In this document: positions 17,282 to 25,106 of the stretch, piece by piece
Layout: each line of letters begins with the position of its first letter
Numbering within the stretch: position 1 is the first letter of the stretch
Assembly: GCF_018588585.1 (NCBI RefSeq)
Contig: NZ_JAEUFG010000024.1
Coordinates: 1 to 60,108 of the forward strand
DNA from: Bacillus sp. SM2101
GTDB taxonomy: Bacteria; Bacillota; Bacilli; Bacillales; SM2101
DNA length: 60,108 bases
Direction: 5' to 3'
Notes under the pieces: model-generated
Database searches by the model: none
What the model saw: only the letters and a program-made list of their open reading frames with translations
Told to the model about the DNA's origin: nothing
Position numbers and translations under genes: made by a program

Positions 17282-17884
17282 ATGTTACGTGAAGAACGAA
17301 AAAAAGAATTAAAAAAACAGATATTTCTTAAATCAATTGAATTGTTTAAGGAATATGGGTATGACAATGTGACAGTTGAAAATATTGCTTCTTCATGTGG
17401 AATCGCTAAAGGAACATTTTTTAATTACTTTCCGAAGAAGGAACACGTTTTATTGTATTTGGGTCATTCTCAGAATGATTTACTTCAAGAGATCATAAAA
17501 AAACATCAGGATTTAAAAATTAAAAAAAAGCTTCTACTTATTTTTAAGGAACTATTATCCGTCTATTTGGAAAATACTGATCTCCTAAAGCTTACGCTAT
17601 CTGAAACCATTAGATCAGCATTAAAGGATGAAACAAGGAATATTGGTTTTTTTAAAGAAAGCTTAGCTGAATTGCTTGAAGACGCTATAACAAACGACAT
17701 GTTACCTACACATTTTTCCTCAAAGACGATTGCCTCAGTACTAATAGGAATCTATTTTAATACTTTAATTAGTTGGTCTGTTAATGAAGGCCAAAGTAAC
17801 GATATCTTTACTATTTTCCAAGATCAGTTTGAAGTGGTTTGGCAAGGAATTGATGGAGGCTCGAAGTACGAAAACCTACATTAG
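17282..17884 (+). CDS. TetR/AcrR-family transcriptional regulator
   Basis: The 200-residue repressor has an N-terminal helix-turn-helix (about 12-58: IFLKSIELFKEYGYDNVTVENIASSCGIAKGTFFNYFPKKEHVL) and a mostly helical ligand-binding C-terminal part. GAGAGGAGGAAA precedes the ATG. A double operator lies directly upstream, and the DUF3995 membrane gene follows 8 bases after the stop, so the two form an operon and the membrane protein is a likely regulated target. The inducer is unknown. Confidence 0.9.
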   Translation: MLREERKKELKKQIFLKSIELFKEYGYDNVTVENIASSCGIAKGTFFNYFPKKEHVLLYLGHSQNDLLQEIIKKHQDLKIKKKLLLIFKELLSVYLENTDLLKLTLSETIRSALKDETRNIGFFKESLAELLEDAITNDMLPTHFSSKTIASVLIGIYFNTLISWSVNEGQSNDIFTIFQDQFEVVWQGIDGGSKYENLH

Positions 17885-17892
17885 GAGGTAAT

Positions 17893-18318
17893 ATGGTGCA
17901 GCTATTGTTTATTTACTTACCGGTAACGATTTTAGGTTTAGTTAGTTTGTTGCATTTTTATTGGCTTTTTGGTGGTACATGGGGATTTCAAGCTTCATTA
18001 CCAGAAAAAACAGAGGGAGGCACATTGTTTACCCCTAGATGGTTTGAAACCCTCATTGTTGCAGTCGGGTTAATTTGTGTGGGGGTTATATTATTAGGTC
18101 AAAATGAACTCATTCCATTTTGGGAATTAAATTCTGGGGTGAAATGGGCGAGTATCATTCTTACATTCATTTTTTTGATTAGAGCAATAGGTGATTTTAA
18201 ATATTTGGGGTTCTTTAAGAGAGTGAAAAATACAACCTTTTCAAAGTACGATACAATATTATACTCCCCTCTTTGCTTGTATTTAGGAATTTCTTTCATG
18301 ATTTCATGGCTACTATAA
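17893..18318 (+). CDS. DUF3995 membrane protein
   Basis: The 141-residue protein has four predicted membrane helices (about 5-27, 52-72, 84-105, 121-140). LLHFYWLFGGTWGF and RAIGDFKYLGFFKR between helices are marks I associate with DUF3995 proteins, which often sit next to TetR-type regulators. AGGAGGTAAT precedes the ATG. The function is unknown. Confidence 0.8.
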   Translation: MVQLLFIYLPVTILGLVSLLHFYWLFGGTWGFQASLPEKTEGGTLFTPRWFETLIVAVGLICVGVILLGQNELIPFWELNSGVKWASIILTFIFLIRAIGDFKYLGFFKRVKNTTFSKYDTILYSPLCLYLGISFMISWLL

Positions 18319-18412
18319 TGTTTGAGATACTAAGTGAAGTAAGGGGATGTGTATGTTTATTAAGAAGCAATAAATTGATATGGGCATTTCAGGAAGAAGC
18401 GTATCATTTTAT

Positions 18413-18503
18413 AAGGTTGTTTTCACACTAATCATAAACACGATCGTGGCATCACTTCTTCTTTATGGTAATGACAACAAGCAACAAAGTTTACAAAAAC
18501 TGT
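18413..18503 (+). repeat. MITE-like repeat, internally shortened copy
   Basis: aaggttgttttcacactaat, then gtggcatca, then gcaacaaagtttacaaaaac keep the two ends and the internal mark in about 91 bp. The rest of the 18319-18655 spacer shows nothing else. Confidence 0.65.
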
Positions 18504-18649
18504 TTTAGTAGAGGTTTAATAAATACATTAGCAGTGCATTTAGATCATTTTTTTCAAAGCAATTTTTCTTTTGGCTGTTTAACTTTGTTTCAATCAACAT
18601 ATACATTAAATAAACAAAGGGGTTTTATGACGTTATTACATTAAAGTGT

Positions 18650-18667
18650 TGGGGGTCAGACCCCCAG
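18650..18667. repeat. GGGGGTCAGACCCCC palindrome across a stop codon
   Basis: tgggggtcagacccccagc is a perfect GC-rich palindrome in AT-rich DNA. On the minus strand it supplies the last codons and the TGA of the histidine kinase gene. It has no T tail and may be an inserted palindromic unit or a transcript end. Confidence 0.5.
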
Positions 18668-20005
18668 CGGAATTTCTAAGACAACTGTTGTTCCTTTGCC
18701 TTCGGTGGAATGTATTCGAATAGAACCTCCAGCGGCTTTTGCTCTTTCCTTCATACTGAACAGTCCTACTCCACGCGAAATATTATCAATATTAAAACCT
18801 TTACCTTTGTCTTCAATGACTACACGGATTTCTTCATCCATTTCTCTAATGGTAACAGTTGCGTCTTCGGTATGAGCATATTTTCTAATGTTCGTAAGTG
18901 CTTCCTGAATAATTCTATAAATAGTGATTTCTTTGTTTGAGTTTAGTCGATAATTTAAAAAACAATCAAAATGGACGCTAATTTGATAGTATTCTGTATA
19001 ACGGACTAAATACGATCTAATGGCAGGGATGAGACCTAAATCATCCAGAACAGATGGACGCAATTCCCAAGAAATATCACGAAGCTCTTCAATAATTTCA
19101 GTCGCTTCATCTTGAAGTTGGTCAAGAAGTGTGTGGTTTATTTCTTCCTTCAGCCTATTTATCGTTATGAGGTGGCTATATAAATTTTGTCCTATGCCAT
19201 CATGAAGCTCTCGTGATAGGCGCTTCCTTTCATCTTCCTGTATATCAATGATTTTTGTCATCATTTTTTTAAGCTCTTCTTCAGCATTTTTTCTTTGAGT
19301 CACCTCATGGCGAATGGCTAAATGCTGATAAGGTATCCCATCCTCATTTAAGAACGGTACAATAGTAGTATCCACCCAATAATATGTACCATCCTTCGCT
19401 TTGTTTTTTAATTCGCCTTTCCAAACATGACCTGAGGAAATTGTTGTCCAAAGCTCTTTAAAAAACTCTTTGGAATGATGGCCAGAATTAATAATTTTAT
19501 GATCTTTCCCAAGAAGCTCGTCCCTTGAGTATTTTGAGATTTTACAAAATTGATCATTAACATAGTTAATGATACCTCTTTGGTCAGTGATCGCGACAAT
19601 GGAGGAGGCATCGAGTGCAAATTTAAGGTCAACAAGTTCATTCAATTGGTAGCTTTGTTGCTCGTTTAATCTCGACCTATCTTTTACAGTGTATAAGTTC
19701 ATGAGGAAGAATAACTCGTTATGTAGTTTAAAAGAGCTTATTTTAATAAAAAGTGAAAATGTGTGACCATCACGGTGTCTCCCGTATTGGTGTATGATCT
19801 TACCTTCACGATTTTCATTTATAACTAAGTCAGGAAGTATGTATGACAGCGTCTTTCCGATTAATTCTTTTGCCTTATAACCAAAATTGTTACATCCGTG
19901 CTGGTTTATATATGAGATGATGCCAGAACCATTAAGGAGAATGGTAGCATCTCTTGAACCAGGATCAATCTTAGTAGGATCAAGTGAAAGATGATTCCTG
20001 TCCAT
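18656..20005 (-). CDS. PAS-domain histidine kinase of the nitrate operon
   Basis: A 449-residue soluble sensor kinase with two PAS domains (about 15-110 and 125-240), a HisKA_3 dimerisation domain with the phospho-acceptor H268 in RLSRELHDGIGQNLYS, and a C-terminal ATPase domain (NIRKYAHTEDATVTI...DKGKGFNI...GVGLFSMKERA). It is of the NarX/NreB class but lacks the four-cysteine iron-sulfur site of NreB; only three scattered cysteines occur. The start is ATG 20005, eight bases after CTGGAGG, rather than 20026. It is the last gene of the operon, directly after the NreA-like gene, and presumably phosphorylates the NreC-like regulator. Confidence 0.88.
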   Translation of the reverse strand: MDRNHLSLDPTKIDPGSRDATILLNGSGIISYINQHGCNNFGYKAKELIGKTLSYILPDLVINENREGKIIHQYGRHRDGHTFSLFIKISSFKLHNELFFLMNLYTVKDRSRLNEQQSYQLNELVDLKFALDASSIVAITDQRGIINYVNDQFCKISKYSRDELLGKDHKIINSGHHSKEFFKELWTTISSGHVWKGELKNKAKDGTYYWVDTTIVPFLNEDGIPYQHLAIRHEVTQRKNAEEELKKMMTKIIDIQEDERKRLSRELHDGIGQNLYSHLITINRLKEEINHTLLDQLQDEATEIIEELRDISWELRPSVLDDLGLIPAIRSYLVRYTEYYQISVHFDCFLNYRLNSNKEITIYRIIQEALTNIRKYAHTEDATVTIREMDEEIRVVIEDKGKGFNIDNISRGVGLFSMKERAKAAGGSIRIHSTEGKGTTVVLEIPLGV

Positions 20006-20025
20006 ATTATTGGCCTCCAGTTGCA

Positions 20026-20487
20026 TTAAATTAGTCTGTTTAATTTCTCTTCCAATATTTTCGCTGTTTCTCTAACTGTTGCTTGTTCGGGTTCATTTAT
20101 AGCTCTTTTTTCCCTGTTACCTGCCAATATGACTCCTTTAGGGATGTTATTTAAAAAAATCGGGACAGCATACGCAAAAAGAATATTTTCAGCAAGCATA
20201 ATAGGATACTCAAGCGCCTTTCCCAATATTTTTTCTGGGAAATTTTCTATATACATGGGCCTACCTGTAGAGATCACTCTCCCAGCTATCCCTTTGCCAA
20301 ACCTAAGTGTTATGCGTTTATATTTATCGTTGCTGTTTCCAGCAGCATAATGCCATTTTATGTTGGGCCCTTCAGTATTTTGCAGGGCTAAGCCAATAAA
20401 ATCGCATTTTAATTGTAATAATAATTTTTCACATACTTGATTAATCTGCTCATCGCAGGCTGCCAACCTACTTACTTTATATTCCAT
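20026..20487 (-). CDS. nreA: NreA-like GAF-domain nitrate sensor
   Basis: The 153-residue protein is a single GAF domain with WHYAAGNSNDKYKRITLRFGKGIAGRVISTGRPM, a pattern shared with NreA of Staphylococcus. There NreA binds nitrate and releases inhibition of the NreB kinase. It starts inside the end of the NreC-like gene (11-base overlap), and the next kinase gene follows immediately, so the sensory genes are coupled. I infer a nitrate-receptor role from similarity and context; the nitrate-binding residues were not checked one by one. Confidence 0.75.
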   Translation of the reverse strand: MEYKVSRLAACDEQINQVCEKLLLQLKCDFIGLALQNTEGPNIKWHYAAGNSNDKYKRITLRFGKGIAGRVISTGRPMYIENFPEKILGKALEYPIMLAENILFAYAVPIFLNNIPKGVILAGNREKRAINEPEQATVRETAKILEEKLNRLI

Positions 20488-21130
20488 AGCCTAATAACCC
20501 CTTTTTTAATGCATAAGCTACAAGCTCTGGACGAGTTTTCATTTTAAGTTTTTCCATCAGATTTCCTTTATGCGTTTCCACAGTTTTAACACTGATGACC
20601 AATTTTTCACCAATATCCTTATTAGAAAAGCCTTTAGCAATCAATGTAAGGACCTCTTTTTCTCTATTTGATAATAAGTTAAAAGTGTCGGCATTTCCAT
20701 CTTTCACATTTCCGAGATATTCTTCCATCAATCGTTTCGTAGCATTAGGGTGCAAATAGGCGTCGCCAATCGCAACAGAGCGAATAGCAGCAACCAACTC
20801 ATCATGTGGCGCACTTTTTAAAATACAGCCTGATGCACCTGCTTGGATAGCTCTGAATAAATATTCTTCGTCATCATGCATTGTCAAAATGAGAATGGCT
20901 ATATTAGGCATAAGCTTTTTTAATTCTGATGTCGCGGATAAACCATCTTTACCATGGGGCATACTTAAGTCCATAACGACAACATCTGGATTAAGCTCAA
21001 GCGCCTGTTGAATGCCCTCATTCCCTTCAGAAGCCTCACCAACAACCTGCATATCCCCTTGGTTGTTTAATAGCATTTTTAATCCCATTCGTACGACAGC
21101 ATGGTCATCGCATAGCAAAATTGTAATCAA
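20477..21130 (-). CDS. nreC: NreC-like response regulator (NarL/FixJ family)
   Basis: The 217-residue regulator has a receiver domain (acidic D8 and D9, phospho-acceptor D54 in VVVMDLSMP, K in LKSAP) and a LuxR-type helix-turn-helix (LSNREKEVLTLIAKGFSNKDIGEKLVISVKTVETHK). It resembles staphylococcal NreC along its whole length, including TMHDDEEYLFRAIQAGA and RPELVAYALKKGLL. It should activate the nitrate operon when phosphorylated by one or both operon kinases. It overlaps the NreA-like gene by 11 bases and lies 100 bases after the short kinase. Confidence 0.88.
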   Translation of the reverse strand: MITILLCDDHAVVRMGLKMLLNNQGDMQVVGEASEGNEGIQQALELNPDVVVMDLSMPHGKDGLSATSELKKLMPNIAILILTMHDDEEYLFRAIQAGASGCILKSAPHDELVAAIRSVAIGDAYLHPNATKRLMEEYLGNVKDGNADTFNLLSNREKEVLTLIAKGFSNKDIGEKLVISVKTVETHKGNLMEKLKMKTRPELVAYALKKGLLGYGI

Positions 21131-21230
21131 TCCCGCTCCCCCTTACTAATGTTTGCACTTATATTATAGTCATTATGTTAAAAAAGAAACAAGGGAATAT
21201 GCTATGCACACCCCTTGCCTATATGTTTCT

Positions 21231-21881
21231 CTATAACGGAAGGGTGATGTCTATTGAAGTCCCTTCTCCTATATTAGAAGTAATGGTGCACGTGCCTCCG
21301 ATTAACACTAATCGTTCGATCATAGCTGCAAGACCTGTGGATTTTTTCATGCCGGTGTTCACATCAAAGCCTTTGCCAGAATCGTGAATGTTTATTTTTA
21401 ACACCTTAGGTTTCCACATGAAAGTAATATGAGCTTTCATTACATCTGCGTACCTTGCTATATTAGCTAAGGCTTCCTGACACACTCGAAATAGCGTAAT
21501 GTTTGTTCGTTCATCCATTCTCATTTCATCGCCTTCGCTTACTACCTCAACAATAACTCCATATGTTGAAGTATAAAGCTTTAAGTAGCTTTTCAAAGCA
21601 GGCAGTAAGCCAAGAGTAGGAAGGGTAGGTGGATGCAATTCGACAGCAAGAATACGCATTTCATTTATTGTTTTTTCTAGCATTTGCGTCATATCATCAA
21701 TATATTCTTTCATTCCTTGTTGATCTATTGCCGTTCTTAAAAATTCCATACTCGTATATAAGCTATAGAGGTTTTGACTCACTCCTTCATGCAATTCTAG
21801 AGCAATTCGTTTAATTTCATCCTCTTGAGACTGAATAATATATGATGAAATATTCTTTTGCTTTTTAGGCATGTCTTTCAT
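21231..21881 (-). CDS. Sensorless HisKA_3 histidine kinase
   Basis: A 216-residue kinase made only of the dimerisation domain (phospho-acceptor H31 in RIALELHEGVSQNLYS) and the ATPase domain (ALANIARYADVMKAHI...DSGKGFDV...GLAAMIERL). There is no membrane segment, PAS domain or cysteine cluster. It corresponds to the catalytic half of NreB/NarX kinases, so its input must come from a partner, perhaps the NreA-like GAF protein. It lies between narK and the response-regulator gene. Two kinases in one operon is unusual. Confidence 0.85.
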   Translation of the reverse strand: MKDMPKKQKNISSYIIQSQEDEIKRIALELHEGVSQNLYSLYTSMEFLRTAIDQQGMKEYIDDMTQMLEKTINEMRILAVELHPPTLPTLGLLPALKSYLKLYTSTYGVIVEVVSEGDEMRMDERTNITLFRVCQEALANIARYADVMKAHITFMWKPKVLKINIHDSGKGFDVNTGMKKSTGLAAMIERLVLIGGTCTITSNIGEGTSIDITLPL

Positions 21882-21937
21882 GCACCCCCCTTATTTCTTT
21901 AACATGTAAAGTATGATTGCAGCACACCAGGTCTTAT

Positions 21938-23248
21938 TTATGATGCTTTTGCAACTTCTTTATCTTTTGAGTGTACCTTTCGCTGATAGTAATACCAGTT
22001 TAATACTAATGAAATGACATACAATCCAATAAAGATATAAAAAGCATTGACTGGTGTTCCTGTTGATTCAACAGACCACCCAAATAGTTTTGGAATAAAG
22101 AATGAACCATATGCTGCAAATGCAGCCGTAATTCCTAAAACAGGAGCTGCTTCTTTAACAGGGAAGATACCAGGTATCATTTGGAACGTTGATCCAGAAC
22201 CGATTCCAGATGCAATAAATAACAGTAGGAATGATGCAAGGAAACCAGAGAAAACTTCCATATTTGTAAAATAGATTACACCTATAGATCCAGAGATCAT
22301 TGATATAAATACCCAAGCGGTAACAATTGCTCCTCCGAATTTATCAGACATCCATCCGCCAACTGGTCTTGCTGCTGCAGCAAGGAATGCACCTAGGAAA
22401 GCGACAGATAGATATTCTGGGAATTGAGCTTTTAATAGTAAAGGAAAAGCTGCTGCATAACCGATAAATGAACCGAATGTTGCTACGTAAAGAACGGTCA
22501 TAACCCATGTATGCTTGCGTTTAAGAACAACAAATTGATCTGACACAGATTGTTTTGCAGTAGGAATATTATCCATTCCGAAATATGCAACAATGGTCAA
22601 TATGACGATAGGTACAACCCAGATAAATGCAGCATTGTGTAGCCATATTACTTCACCGTTTGTGAGTTGTTGCCCTTTTCCTAAAAACGCTAAAGATCCA
22701 GTTGCAATAATAAGTGGTGTTACAAATTGTACTACAGATACACCCATATTACCTAATCCACCATTAATGCCTAAAGCTGTTCCCTTTTCTTTCTTAGGGA
22801 AGAAGAAGCTCATATTAGCAGAGCTTGATGAAAAATTCCCGCCACCAAGTCCACAAAGTGCTGCTAGCAATAGCATAACTGAATATGGAGTTTCGGGATT
22901 TTGAACCGCGAACCCAATTCCGATTGCAGGAATTGTAAGGATTGCTGTTGAGAATACTGTCCAGTTACGTCCACCGAATGTTCCTACCGCAAAAGTATAA
23001 AAGAATCGTAATGTTGCGCCTACAAGTCCAGGAACTGCAGCTAGTGTAAATAGCTGCTCAGCCGTAAAGTTAAAACCTATATCATTTAAGCGTACAGCTA
23101 CTACTGACCAAATTTGCCATACAATAAAAGCCATCATTAATGTTGGAACTGATATCCACAAATTTCTTGTCGCATGTTTTTTTCCTTCTTGTTGCCAAAA
23201 CTTGTCATCTTCTGGGTTCCACTGGGTAATTCGTTTGTTCTTACTCAT
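21938..23248 (-). CDS. narK: NarK/NasA-type nitrate/nitrite transporter (MFS)
   Basis: The membrane transporter has about 436 residues and 12 predicted helices. Nitrate-porter signatures are present: the opening WNPEDDKFWQ, the motif GLGGGNFSSSSANMSFFFPK in helix 5, and GLGNMGVS. It should import nitrate for the reductase encoded upstream, and perhaps exchange it for nitrite. The start is ATG 23248, after AAAGGTGAG, in preference to GTG 23257. The stop codon of the preceding small gene ends two bases before it. Confidence 0.93.
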   Translation of the reverse strand: MSKNKRITQWNPEDDKFWQQEGKKHATRNLWISVPTLMMAFIVWQIWSVVAVRLNDIGFNFTAEQLFTLAAVPGLVGATLRFFYTFAVGTFGGRNWTVFSTAILTIPAIGIGFAVQNPETPYSVMLLLAALCGLGGGNFSSSSANMSFFFPKKEKGTALGINGGLGNMGVSVVQFVTPLIIATGSLAFLGKGQQLTNGEVIWLHNAAFIWVVPIVILTIVAYFGMDNIPTAKQSVSDQFVVLKRKHTWVMTVLYVATFGSFIGYAAAFPLLLKAQFPEYLSVAFLGAFLAAAARPVGGWMSDKFGGAIVTAWVFISMISGSIGVIYFTNMEVFSGFLASFLLLFIASGIGSGSTFQMIPGIFPVKEAAPVLGITAAFAAYGSFFIPKLFGWSVESTGTPVNAFYIFIGLYVISLVLNWYYYQRKVHSKDKEVAKAS

Positions 23249-23249
23249 G

Positions 23250-23528
23250 TTAGGCACTCACCTTTCTAATTACGTAATATAATTCTTGTTCTGAATCAAA
23301 AGCTTTCCATTCATTATCGTGTTTGTTTACATGTGAACTTAACGGGACTGCAAAGAAGTTCATATGATCAAAATAAATGCGCAAATGAGTCTCATCTGGA
23401 CACAAAGCTGTTTTTTGAATGATTCTAGGTACAAAGGGAGCTTTGTCATCATCTTGATCACCGAAAATAGCTACCTCCACATTTTGTAGGACAAAAGAAT
23501 TCAAGTCGTTTTTGTTAACGAGTTCCAC
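23250..23528 (-). CDS. Small unknown protein of the nitrate operon (92 aa)
   Basis: I do not recognise this family. The 92-residue protein is soluble and acidic, with KAPFVPRIIQKTALCPDETHLRIYFDHMNFFAVPLSSHV as its central part. It has no membrane segment and one cysteine. The start GTG 23528 overlaps the end of the preceding gene by 14 bases, and narK follows at once, so it is clearly part of the operon. An assembly factor or small subunit of the reductase is possible. Confidence 0.7.
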   Translation of the reverse strand: MELVNKNDLNSFVLQNVEVAIFGDQDDDKAPFVPRIIQKTALCPDETHLRIYFDHMNFFAVPLSSHVNKHDNEWKAFDSEQELYYVIRKVSA

Positions 23529-23826
23529 AAGTGCTGCACCCTTTCTTAGGAGGATATATATACATTTTGTATCCTTGTAAATATTCCCAAAATTGGTCGC
23601 GAGCGTGGTCTTCGATATAATGGATTGTTTCTTCTTCAGATTTCCATCTGCTCATACCCTTAACCTCTGCTACGACGATATCGATGCCTTGCTCGTTCTT
23701 TTCTTCAAGATACCAGTTTAAGTTAACCTCATTGAATAGCTCGGTTAGCATAGGCTCAACAACAGCTATAAAGTTGCCAGTTGACTTCCTTACGAAACAA
23801 AAATCAATATAAGTTTCACTGTTCAT
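23515..23826 (-). CDS. Small unknown protein of the nitrate operon (103 aa)
   Basis: Not recognised. From ATG 23826 the 103-residue protein is soluble, has the motif DHARDQFWEYLQGYKMYIYPP and ends with the cysteine pair GCSTCGTR, which could bind metal or a cluster. It overlaps the two flanking genes by 11 and 14 bases. No NarJ, TorD or NapD chaperone is found in the operon, so one of these small proteins may take that role; this is only inference. Confidence 0.7.
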   Translation of the reverse strand: MNSETYIDFCFVRKSTGNFIAVVEPMLTELFNEVNLNWYLEEKNEQGIDIVVAEVKGMSRWKSEEETIHYIEDHARDQFWEYLQGYKMYIYPPKKGCSTCGTR

Positions 23827-24022
23827 CACACTCACGCCTCACGTTAATCGTCTTTTTATAAGCTAGTATTGCTAAGGGGAATGATACAAAATTTAAACCG
23901 GCAAAAATCAACACATTTACGTAGTTTTCATAATAGTATTGATGAACCATATACTGGGTAAAGACAATATTTAATAATAAAATAGCGCTTAAGATGATTA
24001 CACCTATATAGCTACGTTTCAT
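23816..24022 (-). CDS. Small two-helix membrane protein of the nitrate operon
   Basis: The 68-residue protein has two predicted membrane helices (about 5-25 and 35-56) and a charged C-terminal tail, KKTINVRRECDEQ. The family is unknown. It overlaps the Rieske gene by 11 bases and so is translated with it. Its position suggests a small accessory subunit in the membrane part of the complex. Confidence 0.7.
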   Translation of the reverse strand: MKRSYIGVIILSAILLLNIVFTQYMVHQYYYENYVNVLIFAGLNFVSFPLAILAYKKTINVRRECDEQ

Positions 24023-24533
24023 AACGCTTCACCCTTTCTGCATAAATTGCACCGTTTTCAACTTTGACCTTTATTTCAGGCAGAGGTCTTCTTGGAGGTC
24101 CTGCAGTAGGAGCACCTGTTTCAACATCAAATTTGCCATGATGGCAAGGACAAATCATTTCACCTTCCTCCTTCACCCAGAAAACTGGGCAGCGTAAATG
24201 TGTGCATGCATTCTGATATGCAACATATTTGTTTTCTGCCAAGCGAATCAAAATGGCGTCATCATGCTCACTAGGGAACTTGAATTCTACTGCATCACCA
24301 ATTGGTAAGTTGCTTACGTCAGTTATTTTCTTAAGTGGATATTCTTTGTCTCCTAGACCCATTAATTCTTTAGCTGCTACTGCTCCCCATGGAAGGGAAG
24401 ACACTGCGAATACACCTGCAGCTCCAACCAATGTTTTCATAAACCCGCGTCTGTCCAGTCTTCTTTCATTATTCCGCTCTATATTATGAGTATAATTATC
24501 TTCATTAAAGGGAATTTTGTTGTTATCAGACAT
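24012..24533 (-). CDS. Rieske [2Fe-2S] protein with a Tat signal
   Basis: The 173-residue Rieske protein has C110-T-H112...C115 and C128-P-C130-H131. The cluster ligands are C110, H112, C128 and H131, and C115 with C130 form the disulfide pair typical of quinol-oxidising bc1/b6f Rieske proteins. The N-terminus has a twin-arginine motif (DRRGFMK, 27-33) followed by a hydrophobic stretch, so the folded protein is exported or anchored outside. It lies 12 bases after the four-cluster ferredoxin subunit. It likely takes electrons from quinol together with the cytochrome b-like protein. Confidence 0.88.
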   Translation of the reverse strand: MSDNNKIPFNEDNYTHNIERNNERRLDRRGFMKTLVGAAGVFAVSSLPWGAVAAKELMGLGDKEYPLKKITDVSNLPIGDAVEFKFPSEHDDAILIRLAENKYVAYQNACTHLRCPVFWVKEEGEMICPCHHGKFDVETGAPTAGPPRRPLPEIKVKVENGAIYAERVKRYET

Positions 24534-24545
24534 CCCTCATCCCTC

Positions 24546-25106
24546 CTAATATAACTTTGTAATGCCTTGCAAGATCCCAGGAAGATTTACTTTCACGTTT
24601 GTTTCACCTTCTAGGTACGGCATGCTTGTAACCCATTTGTCGTTATCTAGGTTAAACTGCTTCTTTTTGTTTTCAATTTCTTCTTCTGTCAGCCATTGAA
24701 GTGTGTTGGAAGGGCATACGCTAGCACACATAGGTGGAATGCCGTCTTTTGTCCGATCTATACATAAATCGCATTTATACATTAAGTTCTGTTCTGTATC
24801 AAATTTCGGTATGCCATAAGGACATGCGATTGTACAGTTTTGACAGCCGATGCATTTCTCAACAAGTGCTGATAATACTGCCCCTGTTTCATGTATTTGG
24901 ATAGCCTGGGCTGGACAGCTTCTTGCACATGCTGGATTTTCGCAGTGTAGACACATAAGAGGCATCGTCTGCCGGTTAACAAGAGGGTTAACATCATAAA
25001 CGTAGTTCCTGTTACGTTCTTCATGCCCACCACATTGCGTACATGCAGCGAGGCATGAACGGCACCCTATACAGTTTTCAAGTTCTAAGTACAGCCTCTT
25101 TTTCAT
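24546..25106 (-). CDS. Four-cluster 4Fe-4S electron-transfer subunit
   Basis: The 186-residue protein of the DmsB/NrfC/HybA class has four cysteine groups: NCIGCRSCLAAC, MCLHCENPACARSC, KCIGCQNCTIAC and KCDLC...MCASVC. These arrange four cubane clusters in a chain that carries electrons to a molybdopterin subunit. No signal peptide is seen, so it is cytoplasmic, like its catalytic partner. The ATG directly abuts the stop of the Mo-subunit gene, and its ribosome site AAGAAGGTG lies inside that gene. Confidence 0.92.
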   Translation of the reverse strand: MKKRLYLELENCIGCRSCLAACTQCGGHEERNRNYVYDVNPLVNRQTMPLMCLHCENPACARSCPAQAIQIHETGAVLSALVEKCIGCQNCTIACPYGIPKFDTEQNLMYKCDLCIDRTKDGIPPMCASVCPSNTLQWLTEEEIENKKKQFNLDNDKWVTSMPYLEGETNVKVNLPGILQGITKLY

